Positions 1 through 8,021 of a stretch of 64,000 bases of DNA are shown one piece after another (position 1 is the stretch's first letter; each line of letters begins with the position of its first letter). A model generated the notes under the pieces. It was not told where the DNA came from. It saw only the letters and a list, made by a program, of their open reading frames with translations, and did not search any database. Source of the stretch: JAODBJ01 sp963782465 (GTDB lineage: Bacteria > Actinomycetota > Acidimicrobiia > IMCC26256 > PALSA-610); NCBI GenBank assembly GCA_963782465.1, contig CAWAJR010000007.1, forward strand, positions 248,001-312,000. Direction: 5' to 3'. Both the position numbers and the translations under genes were made by a program.

Positions 1-507
1 GATGACGCCCCGGGTGCGATAGCCGAGGCGCTGGTAGAGCAACGCCGGCAGCGACGCGTCGACGATGTTGACATGGCGGCACAACACGATGACCGGCCCC
101 GGCACGAGCGCGCTCGCGCCGGCGTCGTCGAGTTCCAGACGGAGGCCGAGGAGGCGTTCAGCGCGGCGCGCCAGCACGCCGATCGACCACGCCTGGAGCC
201 GTTCATGTCGGTGCACCGACGTCGGTGCGTGGATGCGAGTGCCGAACCCGGCCATCACCCAGAAGATGGGGGCGAGCAAGATCTCGGTCGTGTCGTTGAG
301 CGCGTACTGCACGAGGAACGCAGCCACCCGCACGGTAGGGAACCGAAATCGCAGGCGCGCAATGTCGGCCACTGCGGCACCAGCCGCGATGATGGGAAAA
401 CCCGCGACGCCAAGAGCAGCCGCGCCCAGCATGACCGGGATGCTGATCGCGCGGCGTTTCCACCGCGACACGAATGGTTCGAGCTGTTCATCCGCCGCAG
501 TGCTCAC
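1..507 (-). CDS. Partial PlsC/LPLAT-family acyltransferase
   Basis: The gene runs off the left edge, so its 3' end is missing and 169 codons are visible. The GTG at 507 is the chosen start because GGAGG lies eight bases upstream (516-520). Residues about 20-50 form a hydrophobic membrane segment. HVNIVD at residues 145-150 fits the HX4D catalytic motif of glycerolipid acyltransferases, which move an acyl group from acyl-CoA or acyl-ACP to a lysolipid-type acceptor at the membrane. HX4D usually lies closer to the N-terminus, so this protein has an unusually long N-terminal membrane extension. The downstream family motifs fall outside the window, so the substrate cannot be judged. The assignment rests on one motif plus topology. 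Confidence 0.6.
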   Translation of the reverse strand, partial: MSTAADEQLEPFVSRWKRRAISIPVMLGAAALGVAGFPIIAAGAAVADIARLRFRFPTVRVAAFLVQYALNDTTEILLAPIFWVMAGFGTRIHAPTSVHRHERLQAWSIGVLARRAERLLGLRLELDDAGASALVPGPVIVLCRHVNIVDASLPALLYQRLGYRTRGVI

Positions 508-816
508 TCCGGCAGCCTCCTCCGGGGAGGGAACCGGTGAACGGCACAGATCCTTCCATCTCCGTTCGTCCGGGATCGGTCATCTCGATGGAACGACGCC
601 GCGCCCGCACGAGTTTCGTGACGGTGCTGAATCGCGACCGTCGTAGCGGAACGGTTCCGTCGCGGCGCTCGTCGCAGGATCCGGCGCGACAATCACCAAC
701 GTGGCAAACGATGGCTCCAATCGCCGGCGCGCCCGAGTTCCGGGCGGGTGCGTCGTCGGTGCTCGTGCCGTCATGAGCCAACGCAACCGAATGGGCTTCC
801 CCTGGCCGGTTACGAA
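508..816. other. Intergenic region, divergent promoters
   Basis: These 309 bases separate the minus-strand acyltransferase from the plus-strand gene at 817. I see no reading frame with protein-like composition. A small palindrome, CGGAACGGTTCCG, lies near 650. No clear -10/-35 pair could be picked by eye. Confidence 0.4.
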
Positions 817-1245
817 ATGATCACGCCGACCGACGGCGCCGCGCCCGACCAGCGCAGCCCGCGCATCCGGCGCCTCGTCGGCGTCTACGACGCCGACGGC
901 ACGCTGCGGGGCGAGCTCGCGTACTGGATCGGTGCGCGGCTCGGCCGGTCCCACTGCGCACTCTGCGATATCACTCACGGGCTTGCACGCGAACGAGCGG
1001 ATTGGAAAGCGTGCCGTGCCGGGCTTCCCGTTCCGTTCGACACCTATCACCGCGACGACCAACCCGGGGCGATCCGAACGGCGACCTCGAACGTCGCGCC
1101 CGTCGTCGTCGCCGACACCGATCACGGGTATGTCCAGCTCCTCTCACCCGCCGAGATCGCCGCGTGCGCCGGATCGGGAGAACGACTCGTCGAGGCAATC
1201 GAACACGCCGTCGAACGTGAAACGCTGCGGTGGCCCGGAAATTGA
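817..1245 (+). CDS. Conserved hypothetical protein with CxxC motif
   Basis: A 142-residue soluble protein of unknown function. The start is the ATG at 817; an earlier in-frame start would add only low-complexity sequence. It opens with a strand-rich stretch (RLVGVYDADGTLRGEL, about residues 19-34), then has HCALCDITHG around 46-55, where Cys47 and Cys50 form a CxxC pair next to His46 and His54, a possible metal site. The YDADGxLRGEL...CALCDIT pattern looks like a small actinobacterial family I have no functional name for. There is no signal peptide or membrane segment. It is followed after about 100 bases by the APH-like kinase on the same strand, but a shared role is not implied. Confidence 0.7.
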   Translation: MITPTDGAAPDQRSPRIRRLVGVYDADGTLRGELAYWIGARLGRSHCALCDITHGLARERADWKACRAGLPVPFDTYHRDDQPGAIRTATSNVAPVVVADTDHGYVQLLSPAEIAACAGSGERLVEAIEHAVERETLRWPGN

Positions 1246-1341
1246 ACTGCCGGCGCCACATCGCGCGATCGGCCCGTCGTCGCTCGTGTCGCCACCCACT
1301 CTTCGTTGCGCGGCACGGCACCGAGCGGCGAGGGTGAGGCG

Positions 1342-2226
1342 ATGGACGCGCAGGAGGTCGACCATGCACGGGTCGCGGCCGCGTCGGTCGCGTCGGTGCT
1401 TGGCCTGCGGGCTGATGAAGCGGTCCTGCTGCACAACTCGAACCGGGTCGCGCTGCGACTGCTGCCTTGTGATGTGCTTGCCCGGGTCGCGCCCGCCGAG
1501 CCGAAGGCCGCCGCCGCGTGGCGCGCGCAGGAGGGCCTGTACCAGCCGGGCCCGGCCTTCGAAGTCGAGATCGCTCGACGGCTCGCCGAGACCGACAGCC
1601 CGGTGGCCGGGCTTGAACCTCGCGTCGAGCCGCGCGTCTACGTACGCGACGGCTTCGAGATCACGCTCTGGAGCTATCACGAACCGCTCCAGCCTGAAGC
1701 GGTCGAGCCACGCGAATATGCGCAGGCTCTCGAGCGGCTGCACGCCGGCATGCGCCGGATCGACATGGCTGCGCCGCACTTCACGGATCGAGTGGCGGAG
1801 GCCCAGTGGCTCGTCGGCCACCGCTCCCGCACCCCGCGCCTTGCTGACGCGGACCGGACCTTTCTCGGCGACACCCTGCGAAACCTCCGGCGCACGATCG
1901 GCGACCGCGGCGGGGCCGAGCAGCTCCTGCACGGTGAGCCGCATCCCGGCAACCTGCTCAGGACCGAGCGGGGGCTGCTGTTCATCGACTTCGAAACGTG
2001 TTGCCGCGGACCGGTCGAGTTCGATCTCGCGCATGCGCCCGAAGCAGTCGCGGACCGCTACGGGGCCGTCGATCAAGACCTCCTTCGCGAGTGCCGGGCC
2101 CTCGTGCTCGCGATGATCACGACGTGGCGTTGGGAACCAAACGACCAACTCCCGAACGGCGCGAACCTGGGCCGTGAGTGGCTCAGCCAACTCCGAAGTG
2201 CGGTCGACGGCTCGCCGGAGACGTGA
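1342..2226 (+). CDS. APH/choline-kinase-like phosphotransferase
   Basis: A 294-residue soluble protein of the aminoglycoside phosphotransferase fold. The Brenner-type catalytic loop HGEPHPGN lies at residues about 197-204 (His-x-x-x-His-x-x-Asn) and the magnesium-binding DFE at about 216-218. Family members move the ATP gamma-phosphate to a small hydroxylated or amino substrate. The start is the ATG at 1342, preceded by AGGGTGAGG; a longer form from 1306 adds only weak sequence. The catalytic Asp of HGDxHxGN is Glu here (HGE), which occurs in some homologues but makes antibiotic phosphorylation less likely. The substrate is unknown. Confidence 0.8.
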   Translation: MDAQEVDHARVAAASVASVLGLRADEAVLLHNSNRVALRLLPCDVLARVAPAEPKAAAAWRAQEGLYQPGPAFEVEIARRLAETDSPVAGLEPRVEPRVYVRDGFEITLWSYHEPLQPEAVEPREYAQALERLHAGMRRIDMAAPHFTDRVAEAQWLVGHRSRTPRLADADRTFLGDTLRNLRRTIGDRGGAEQLLHGEPHPGNLLRTERGLLFIDFETCCRGPVEFDLAHAPEAVADRYGAVDQDLLRECRALVLAMITTWRWEPNDQLPNGANLGREWLSQLRSAVDGSPET

Positions 2227-2286
2227 CGGTTGGGCCGGCGAGTGCGTCAGCCGCTGCCTCTCGAGTGAGAACCGAGCCCGCACGCG

Positions 2287-2310
2287 GTCGCGGCGGCGAA
2301 TGCACACACT
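2287..2310. repeat. 24-bp direct repeat, left copy
   Basis: GTCGCGGCGGCGAATGCAC followed by ACACT. It matches 3915-3938 at 23 of 24 bases, in the same orientation. The two copies bracket a patch of decayed sequence, and the right copy lies 28 bases from a tRNA-Gly fragment. It may be a target-site or att-type repeat, but chance similarity in GC-rich DNA is not excluded. Confidence 0.4.
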
Positions 2311-2358
2311 GTCGCAGGCGAGGGCACGCCGACCTCCAACGCCGCTTACCGTGTCACC

Positions 2359-2808
2359 GTGCGAATCGACTTCGTGATTGGTGATCTGCCGCCCGAAGGC
2401 GGCTCGCCCAGGGAACGGCGCGTCGTGCCGGTCGTCGACGGCGTTCCTCTGTCGCGGCTCGTGGCGCGATTCGAGCAGGAACATGAGATGGAGCCGGCTG
2501 GCGGCTACGCGGGCATCGTGCCGGCGTTCTACAACTTTGGCGCGCTCGACCGGTACTTCGTCGGTGATCCGCACCCGGCATTCTCCCCGAACGACGGCAA
2601 GATCGCCCTCCTCACGTGTGAGTGTGGTGAGGTTGGCTGCTGGCCGCTGCATGCTCTCGTCGGTGTGCACGGCGACGTTGTCGAGTGGAGCGACTTCGAG
2701 CAGCCACATCGTGCGAACCGCGATTACTCGGCGTTCGGACCGTTCGTATTCGACGCGTCGCAGTACCGAAGGGCAGTCGAACGACTGATGGCCGTGCTGG
2801 TCGACTGA
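2359..2808 (+). CDS. Conserved hypothetical protein, CxCGxxGC motif
   Basis: A 149-residue soluble protein with no function I can assign. The GTG at 2359 is the first in-frame start and gives a natural beta-strand N-terminus (RIDFVIGDLPPE). The centre holds LLTCECGEVGCWP, with cysteines at about 87, 89 and 94, a possible metal or redox site. The C-terminus has a run of aromatic residues. It stands alone on the plus strand just before the decayed patch at 2818-3938, and its codon usage matches the surrounding genes. Confidence 0.7.
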   Translation: MRIDFVIGDLPPEGGSPRERRVVPVVDGVPLSRLVARFEQEHEMEPAGGYAGIVPAFYNFGALDRYFVGDPHPAFSPNDGKIALLTCECGEVGCWPLHALVGVHGDVVEWSDFEQPHRANRDYSAFGPFVFDASQYRRAVERLMAVLVD

Positions 2809-2817
2809 GCTCCGCGT

Positions 2818-2940
2818 TGAGCCGGCCGGACCACGGCTACGGCTACGGCAGTGAAGAAACTCCAGAAGCTTGGTCTAACCCGCCGGGACACCGCCGAGGC
2901 CCCGGGCATCTCGCACCAGCGCGTCCAACAGCTTCTTGCA
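2818..2940 (+). pseudogene. Remnant of helix-turn-helix protein
   Basis: In one frame from about 2821 the sequence reads KKLQKLGLTRRDTAEAPG followed by ISHQRVQQLL. This is the typical recognition part of small actinobacterial HTH proteins (LTRRDxAExLGISHQRVxQLL). No N-terminal half is present (a stop lies at 2818-2820), and after QQLL the frame continues into composition unlike protein, with no natural stop. It therefore looks like a 3' fragment of a DNA-binding protein, possibly an antitoxin. It converges on the nucleotidyltransferase pseudogene whose stop is at 2951. Confidence 0.4.
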
Positions 2941-2950
2941 CCGTGGGTCG

Positions 2951-3725
2951 TTACCCTCCAGACCAGGAGTGAAGGTGCGCTGCGACCGACCAAGCCTCGA
3001 TCCGATCTCGGTCAGGCCCCTCACGGAGTGATTCGTCGTGGCCGAGGGAGTCGAGCCGGTGGTCGAGATCGAGCACACGCGACCACCAATCGTCGAACGA
3101 AACGTCGCCACGGCGGACGGCGCGGAGCCAATCAGCGGGCTCGCCCTCGATCGGCAGCGCGAGCCTTTGCGTCGAGAGGAGTTCGAGACACTGGAACCCG
3201 AGTCACCGGCGCAGTGCATCGCGTACTTCGTGTCGAAGCCGTGGGCAGCGACGAGCTCGTTCGCGACCACCGCCGCCGCGTCGGCCGTGGCCTCCGCCGC
3301 GCACGCCGAGCAGGCGTTGCGCCTGTGACTGCATGTAGCCCCGATACCTCGGGATCACATGTCTTCCGATGAATGCGGGACCGAGGGCGCGAAGTTCGTG
3401 GCCGGTGTCGGTCGCCTGGAGTACCGGCGCCCAGATCGACATCATGATCGATGGATTACCGGACGTTGCGAGCCGAAGGAAGCGACGCAAGCGAATACAG
3501 GGTCCGATCGGTGTCACCGGGGCGCGAGCGCGATCCCTCGGGTTGCGTCCGCTGCATCACGGCTCGGAAACCGGGCTCGGCAAGTCCGAGGACTTCGGTC
3601 GGTGACTCGAGCACGACGCCGAGTTCGTCGTGATCCTCACCACCAGGGAGCCCAGTGCCGTGCGCGGTGGAGCCGACCTCAACGAGCAATATCGTCGACG
3701 TGGGCAGCGGCGGGATCTCATACAT
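2951..3725 (-). pseudogene. Broken RlaP/YcgL-type nucleotidyltransferase
   Basis: Read on the minus strand with three frame changes (near 3490, 3280 and 3205), this is one continuous homologue of the predicted nucleotidyltransferases of the DNA polymerase beta superfamily (PF10127). The start is the ATG at 3725. The N-terminus holds VEVGSTAHGT then DHDELGV, the Gly-Ser plus Asp-x-Asp nucleotidyltransferase signature. The middle has RYRGYMQSQAQRLLG and GFDTKYAMHC, and the C-terminus has LPIEGEPADWL, ending at a TAA (2951-2953). Every segment is well conserved, so the damage is recent or partly sequencing error. Three breaks in 775 bases exceed anything else in the window, which favours a real pseudogene. 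Confidence 0.75.
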
Positions 3726-3845
3726 GCCGACAATCCTCGCGGACGCTGCGGTCTTTCGGGCACGTGGAGGGCACGAACGTCCTCGCGCATGAACGTTCAG
3801 ACCGTCAGTGAGATGTGTACGTGGTTCCGACCAGGGCTTTCGGAG

Positions 3846-3886
3846 AGAGCGGGTGACGAACCCGTATAGCCAGTTTGGCAGGCTGG
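3846..3886 (-). tRNA. tRNA-Gly(GCC) 3'-half remnant, likely att scar
   Basis: On the minus strand, CCAGCCTGCCAAACTGG forms an anticodon stem-loop with anticodon GCC (plus-strand bases 3877-3879). It is followed by CTATACGGGTTCG and then TCACCCGCTCT, the usual variable loop, T-arm and acceptor 3' strand of bacterial tRNA-Gly, except that about seven bases of the T-loop and stem (ATTCCCG in typical tRNAs) are missing. No D-arm or 5' acceptor strand is found upstream. It cannot be a working tRNA. Such 3' fragments are normally left by integration of mobile elements at a tRNA gene. The match is by eye against remembered tRNA-Gly sequences. Confidence 0.5.
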
Positions 3887-3914
3887 TGGTGGGTTGCCTC
3901 CCGTCGAGCGAGGA

Positions 3915-3938
3915 GTCGCGGCGGCGAATGCACGCACT
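3915..3938. repeat. 24-bp direct repeat, right copy
   Basis: Second copy of the repeat at 2287-2310, with one mismatch. It lies between the tRNA-Gly fragment and the end of the antiporter gene, closing the decayed patch. Confidence 0.4.
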
Positions 3939-3962
3939 CGGCGAGCGACAGGCAACATCGCG

Positions 3963-5738
3963 TCAGTCGGCCGGAGATGCGGGCTCATCCGGGCCCGTCG
4001 ACGCACCATCGAGCACGACCACGCGATCGCTGACGCGGCGGTCTTCCGCCGCCGCGGTCCACGTGCCGTCGGGCCGGAGCCGCACCAACATGATCGAGTC
4101 GGGCGACATGCTCGCGATCGGCACGGTTCGCACTCGATGACCGGCTGCCACTGCGTCATCGAGGGTCGTGTGCGTCGTGCCCTCCGTGAACGGCGCTCGT
4201 GTCCATTGTTCGACCTCGGCGACGACATTCGGCGGCTCGGCGTGTCGATGATCGCCGGGAAGAAGCCACACCCGTCCGCGAGGTAGGTTCTCGAGGATCA
4301 CGCCGAGCGCGACGAGGTTCGTCTCGTCGTCCTCCGACGCGACGATGGCTCCGCTCATGTCCGCCAGGAGTTCGGCGTCGTCGAGCTCGTGCACGAGGCC
4401 GGTGTGCACGCGATAGGGCAAGTCGTCGCGGGCGGAGAGGTCGGAGCGTCCCCGCGCGACGAGGAGCGTCGGGACGCCCTGGCGAGTCAGCTCGGCGGCG
4501 AGTTCCACGACCCAGGACGCGGCACCGACGAGGACAACGCCGCGCGGTACCGGCCGCGCGACACCGAGCCGTCGCGCAGCCGGGACCGAACCCAGCCCGT
4601 AGAGGACCGCGAGGGCGATGATGACCGAGAAGGTGACGGGGATCAGGCTTGCGTTGTCCTGGCCGAGTTGTGCCAGCCGAAGCGAATAGAGGGCGGCCGT
4701 CGACGCCGCGACGATGCCGCGAGGCGCCAGGCACGCGAGGAAGGCTCGTTGCCGCCAATCAAGCGAGCGGACACCGACCGTCGATACGGCGACGGAGATC
4801 GGTCGCACGACGAGCACCAGTACCGCGACGAGGATGCACGTGCGGCCGAGGTGGTCGAGCAGCAGGCGCGGTTCGACCTGCGACGCCAACACGATGAACA
4901 GCGAGCCGATCAAGAAGGCCACGAGCGGTTCGCCGAAGATGCGCAGCGACCGCACCGGTACGAATCGCTGGTTCGCGAGCACGAGGCCCATCACCGTCGT
5001 CGCGAACAACCCTGCCTCCGGCCTCACCACCTCGCCGAGCAGGTAGGCGCCGACGACGAACATCACGACCACGGCGATCGTGAGCTGGTCGGGGACGATG
5101 AACGCTCGCAATGCCGCGACGAGCAGGCCGCCGATCACGAAACCGACGACGGCCCCCGCGAGCATCACGAAGATGAATTGGCCCCACACCGCTCGAGCGC
5201 TGAACTCGTTGACGAAGAACGCGTTCAGGCAGAACAGCCCGAGCGTCGCCCCGATCGGGTCGATGAGGATCCCTTCCCATCGCAGGATCGTCGACACGGG
5301 CGGCGCCGGCCGCGCGAGGTGCAGGAGCGGCTCGACGACGGTCGGCCCCGACACCACGAGGATGGCGCCGAGGAGCGCGGAGAGCCGGCGGGGTTCGTGG
5401 AACAAGTTGTGGACCGTGAACGTCGTCAGGCCCCAGGTGACGAGCATGCCGATCGACACGAGCCGGAACACAGGCCGGCGGATCCCGCGGCCGAGGTCGT
5501 TGAGGTCGAGGGCAAGGCCGCCGAGGAACAACAAGAACGCGACGCCGAGCGACACGACGGTGAAGAGCGAATCGCCGAAGATGGCTTTGGGTTCGACGGC
5601 TCCGAGGAGCGGCCCGAGCAGCATCCCGCCCACCAGCAGCAAGATGATGGAGGGAAGGTGGAGCAGCGCAGCGAGCCATTGCAGACCGATCCCGGCGATG
5701 ACGATGAGGCCGATCCCGAGCAGGACATCGCTACCCAC
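3963..5738 (-). CDS. Cation:proton antiporter with C-terminal nucleotide-binding-like domain
   Basis: A 591-residue inner-membrane protein. About the first 390 residues hold 12-13 hydrophobic helices of a monovalent cation/H+ exchanger (CPA type), which swaps Na+ or K+ for protons. The remaining 200 residues start with RGVVLVGAASWVVELAAEL, a Rossmann-like Gly-rich strand-turn-helix resembling TrkA-N/RCK domains, followed by IVASEDDETNLVALG, typical of such regulatory domains. This suggests gating by a nucleotide or ligand, as in KefC-type systems. The start is the GTG at 5738; there is no strong Shine-Dalgarno. It lies just 31 bases downstream of the secreted-protein gene, so co-transcription is possible. 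Confidence 0.85.
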   Translation of the reverse strand: MGSDVLLGIGLIVIAGIGLQWLAALLHLPSIILLLVGGMLLGPLLGAVEPKAIFGDSLFTVVSLGVAFLLFLGGLALDLNDLGRGIRRPVFRLVSIGMLVTWGLTTFTVHNLFHEPRRLSALLGAILVVSGPTVVEPLLHLARPAPPVSTILRWEGILIDPIGATLGLFCLNAFFVNEFSARAVWGQFIFVMLAGAVVGFVIGGLLVAALRAFIVPDQLTIAVVVMFVVGAYLLGEVVRPEAGLFATTVMGLVLANQRFVPVRSLRIFGEPLVAFLIGSLFIVLASQVEPRLLLDHLGRTCILVAVLVLVVRPISVAVSTVGVRSLDWRQRAFLACLAPRGIVAASTAALYSLRLAQLGQDNASLIPVTFSVIIALAVLYGLGSVPAARRLGVARPVPRGVVLVGAASWVVELAAELTRQGVPTLLVARGRSDLSARDDLPYRVHTGLVHELDDAELLADMSGAIVASEDDETNLVALGVILENLPRGRVWLLPGDHRHAEPPNVVAEVEQWTRAPFTEGTTHTTLDDAVAAGHRVRTVPIASMSPDSIMLVRLRPDGTWTAAAEDRRVSDRVVVLDGASTGPDEPASPAD

Positions 5739-5769
5739 AGTCGCGACTCATGAGCCTGCGGTCGCGGTG

Positions 5770-7878
5770 TTACAGCGATCGGTCGGCGTCGCGCAGTGAC
5801 CAGGTGAGCGTGTAGGTGTGGCGGCGGCCGAGGCGAATCACCTGCCGGCCGGTCACGGTCCCGTCTGCGTGTTGCTGGACGCGGGGATGCCATACGGGCA
5901 CGAGGAGCACCCGATCCCGGTCGATCTTGATCTTCACGGTGCCGGCATAGAACTTCCGCTTCGCGGCGACCCGTTGGATGTTGAACGTGACGGTTGCCGA
6001 ACCGGTGCCGTCCTTCGCGCCCAGCTTCACCCTGCCCTTGATCCTGCTCGCGCGGTTCCCGCTGAACGTGACCGCGACATTGCCCTTGAGCAGCGGTGAC
6101 GACCACTCGCCCGACTGCGCCCCGGTGAGCGCGACATCGACCGTGTCACTGCATTGGCCGTACGTCGTTCCCCCACAGGTCACCGGGCGGGCCACCAGCG
6201 CGTTGAAGCTCGTGTCGTAGTCGGCGCCGCAGCGAGTCGGGACACCACCGGGGTTCAGCGGCGGTCGCCCTTCGGTGCACTTCAAGGTCCCCACGTTGAT
6301 CACCGGCCAGCGATACTGATCGGCGGTCGATGCGTTGTTGCCTGACAGCCAACCGGGTTGCGTCGTCCAGTGGTACTCGCAGACGAGGCCCTTCACCTTG
6401 CCGTGGGTGTCGAAGTTGTACCAACCGTTGTAGTTGATCGGCAGCCCGGCCTTGGTCTGCCACCACGGATTGCTCGGGCACGGGAAGTCCTGTGTCTTCT
6501 TGTACACCTCACTCAGGTGATCGTTGACGTCCGAGTCACCGCAGTAGAACTGTCGATCGGTGTCGAGGAAGCAGACCTGCCTTCCCGTCATGTCACCCGC
6601 GTCGGAGAAGTCGAACGACGCAGTCTGGGAGGTGATGATGATCTTGCCCGTGACGTTCTGGAAACCGTTTGTTTCCAGGTAGGCGGCCGGGCTCTGCGAA
6701 CCTCGAGCCTCGATGAGGTGGGTCAGCTGGTCGCCGGTGGCCGCCGTCCAGTTCGTGTACCCGTCGAAGGTCACCTTCATCGCATTACCGATGGTTCCCG
6801 CGGTGGCCACGGTCACACCGCACGGCGCGATCGAAGTGAGCGGAGTGGGGCAGCTGTTGCCGGCGGCCTGGGTGAAAGTCTCCAGCGATCGGGGGTACAG
6901 CGGCGGGTTCGTCCCGCCGTTCCTCACGACGATGTTCGCGTCGTCGTAGGGCAGCCCGACCACCTCGAACTGCTCGGCCAGCAGTTGGTACACGAAGTTG
7001 GTGTCGTCGATGGCTGTGGCGCACGCGTACTGCACCTCTGTGTTGTTGGTTTGCTCGGTGCACACGTTGCCCACCTGGTCGGGAGGAAGCGTCTGCCCGC
7101 TCGCCTGCTGGGCCTCCCAGTGGTATGCCTCCTGCAAGAGGAGCAGCCCGCGAGCCTCGTAGTTGTAGTAGTAGTCGACCAGGTTCGCGACCTGGTTGTA
7201 GTAGGCGGTGTCGCCGATCTTCCCGCTGGCCGGCGGCTTGAGCACGCCCGGCTGCAGGCACGCGGCAAGGATGCCCTGGCTCGTGCCGGCGTTGAGCAGC
7301 AAGTCGCTGATGGTCACGATCGCGTTGAGGACACCGTTGGTGTTGTCGAGCACGGCGTCCGCCCAGGGCTGCACCTGGTCGACCGGCGGCACGAAGGGTG
7401 TGATCCCGTTCGCGCCGGTCCCGTCGCCGGCGAAGTTCGAGTAGTCCTGGGTCCACCCGTCGATGTTTCCCTGCAACTGCTTGGTATCGGCGGCCAACGA
7501 GTCGCAGTCCAACTGCTGGATCGCCGACTTCAGCTGTGCGAGCTGCGCCTCGATGTCGTTCAACTGGTTGATGATCGTGTTCAGCTCGCCCTTGAGCGAC
7601 GCCAAGGCCGCGCTGTCGCCGGTGCTCAACCCCATCGCGCTCAACGCCCAACCCGTCGCCGCGCCGCCGACCTGGCCGGCCACGCCCTCACCGAGGGACT
7701 TGAACAGGTCGCTCGTCAACGACGACTCACCCGACAACGACTGCTTCGCAGCCACTCGACCTGGCTGCGGGCGCGTCGCCTGCGCGGCGACTGGCACCAA
7801 CTGGGAGGTGAGCATGCCCACCAAAACCAGCACGGCCATGCGCACCGCGGTGAACTTCCTGCGCGACCCAGAACCCAT
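5770..7878 (-). CDS. Large secreted protein of unknown function
   Basis: A 702-residue exported protein. The N-terminus (MGSGSRRKFTAVRM then a hydrophobic core ending VAAQA, about residues 1-34) is a classic signal peptide. Residues 64-85 form a Gly/Ala-rich apolar helix (VAGQVGGAATGWALSAMG), and 89-137 form a strong coiled coil rich in Leu, Gln and Asp. The middle is rich in Tyr, Asn and Cys, and the last about 120 residues are basic beta-strand sequence. I recognise no enzyme motif. The order apolar helix then coiled coil resembles the membrane-inserting part of some pore-forming proteins, but that is only a shape argument. It lies between the antiporter and a beta-helix lipoprotein, all on the minus strand. 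Confidence 0.75.
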   Translation of the reverse strand: MGSGSRRKFTAVRMAVLVLVGMLTSQLVPVAAQATRPQPGRVAAKQSLSGESSLTSDLFKSLGEGVAGQVGGAATGWALSAMGLSTGDSAALASLKGELNTIINQLNDIEAQLAQLKSAIQQLDCDSLAADTKQLQGNIDGWTQDYSNFAGDGTGANGITPFVPPVDQVQPWADAVLDNTNGVLNAIVTISDLLLNAGTSQGILAACLQPGVLKPPASGKIGDTAYYNQVANLVDYYYNYEARGLLLLQEAYHWEAQQASGQTLPPDQVGNVCTEQTNNTEVQYACATAIDDTNFVYQLLAEQFEVVGLPYDDANIVVRNGGTNPPLYPRSLETFTQAAGNSCPTPLTSIAPCGVTVATAGTIGNAMKVTFDGYTNWTAATGDQLTHLIEARGSQSPAAYLETNGFQNVTGKIIITSQTASFDFSDAGDMTGRQVCFLDTDRQFYCGDSDVNDHLSEVYKKTQDFPCPSNPWWQTKAGLPINYNGWYNFDTHGKVKGLVCEYHWTTQPGWLSGNNASTADQYRWPVINVGTLKCTEGRPPLNPGGVPTRCGADYDTSFNALVARPVTCGGTTYGQCSDTVDVALTGAQSGEWSSPLLKGNVAVTFSGNRASRIKGRVKLGAKDGTGSATVTFNIQRVAAKRKFYAGTVKIKIDRDRVLLVPVWHPRVQQHADGTVTGRQVIRLGRRHTYTLTWSLRDADRSL

Positions 7879-8021
7879 GAAGCGAACGTACGCACCGCAT
7901 CCGCGTGCCCGGTTGGCTTCGCGTCCCGACAGTGGTTGTCGGAGCGTCCCAGCACAGGTGGCCGGTGCGGTGGAGCGGGAGCTTGGCCCGGGCGGTCGGG
8001 CCCGGGCCGGCGCCGCCTACG

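Noticed and set aside
1342..2226. Antibiotic resistance aminoglycoside phosphotransferase
   Set aside because: Only the fold and loop match; HGE replaces HGD and there is no resistance context, so a general small-molecule kinase is safer.
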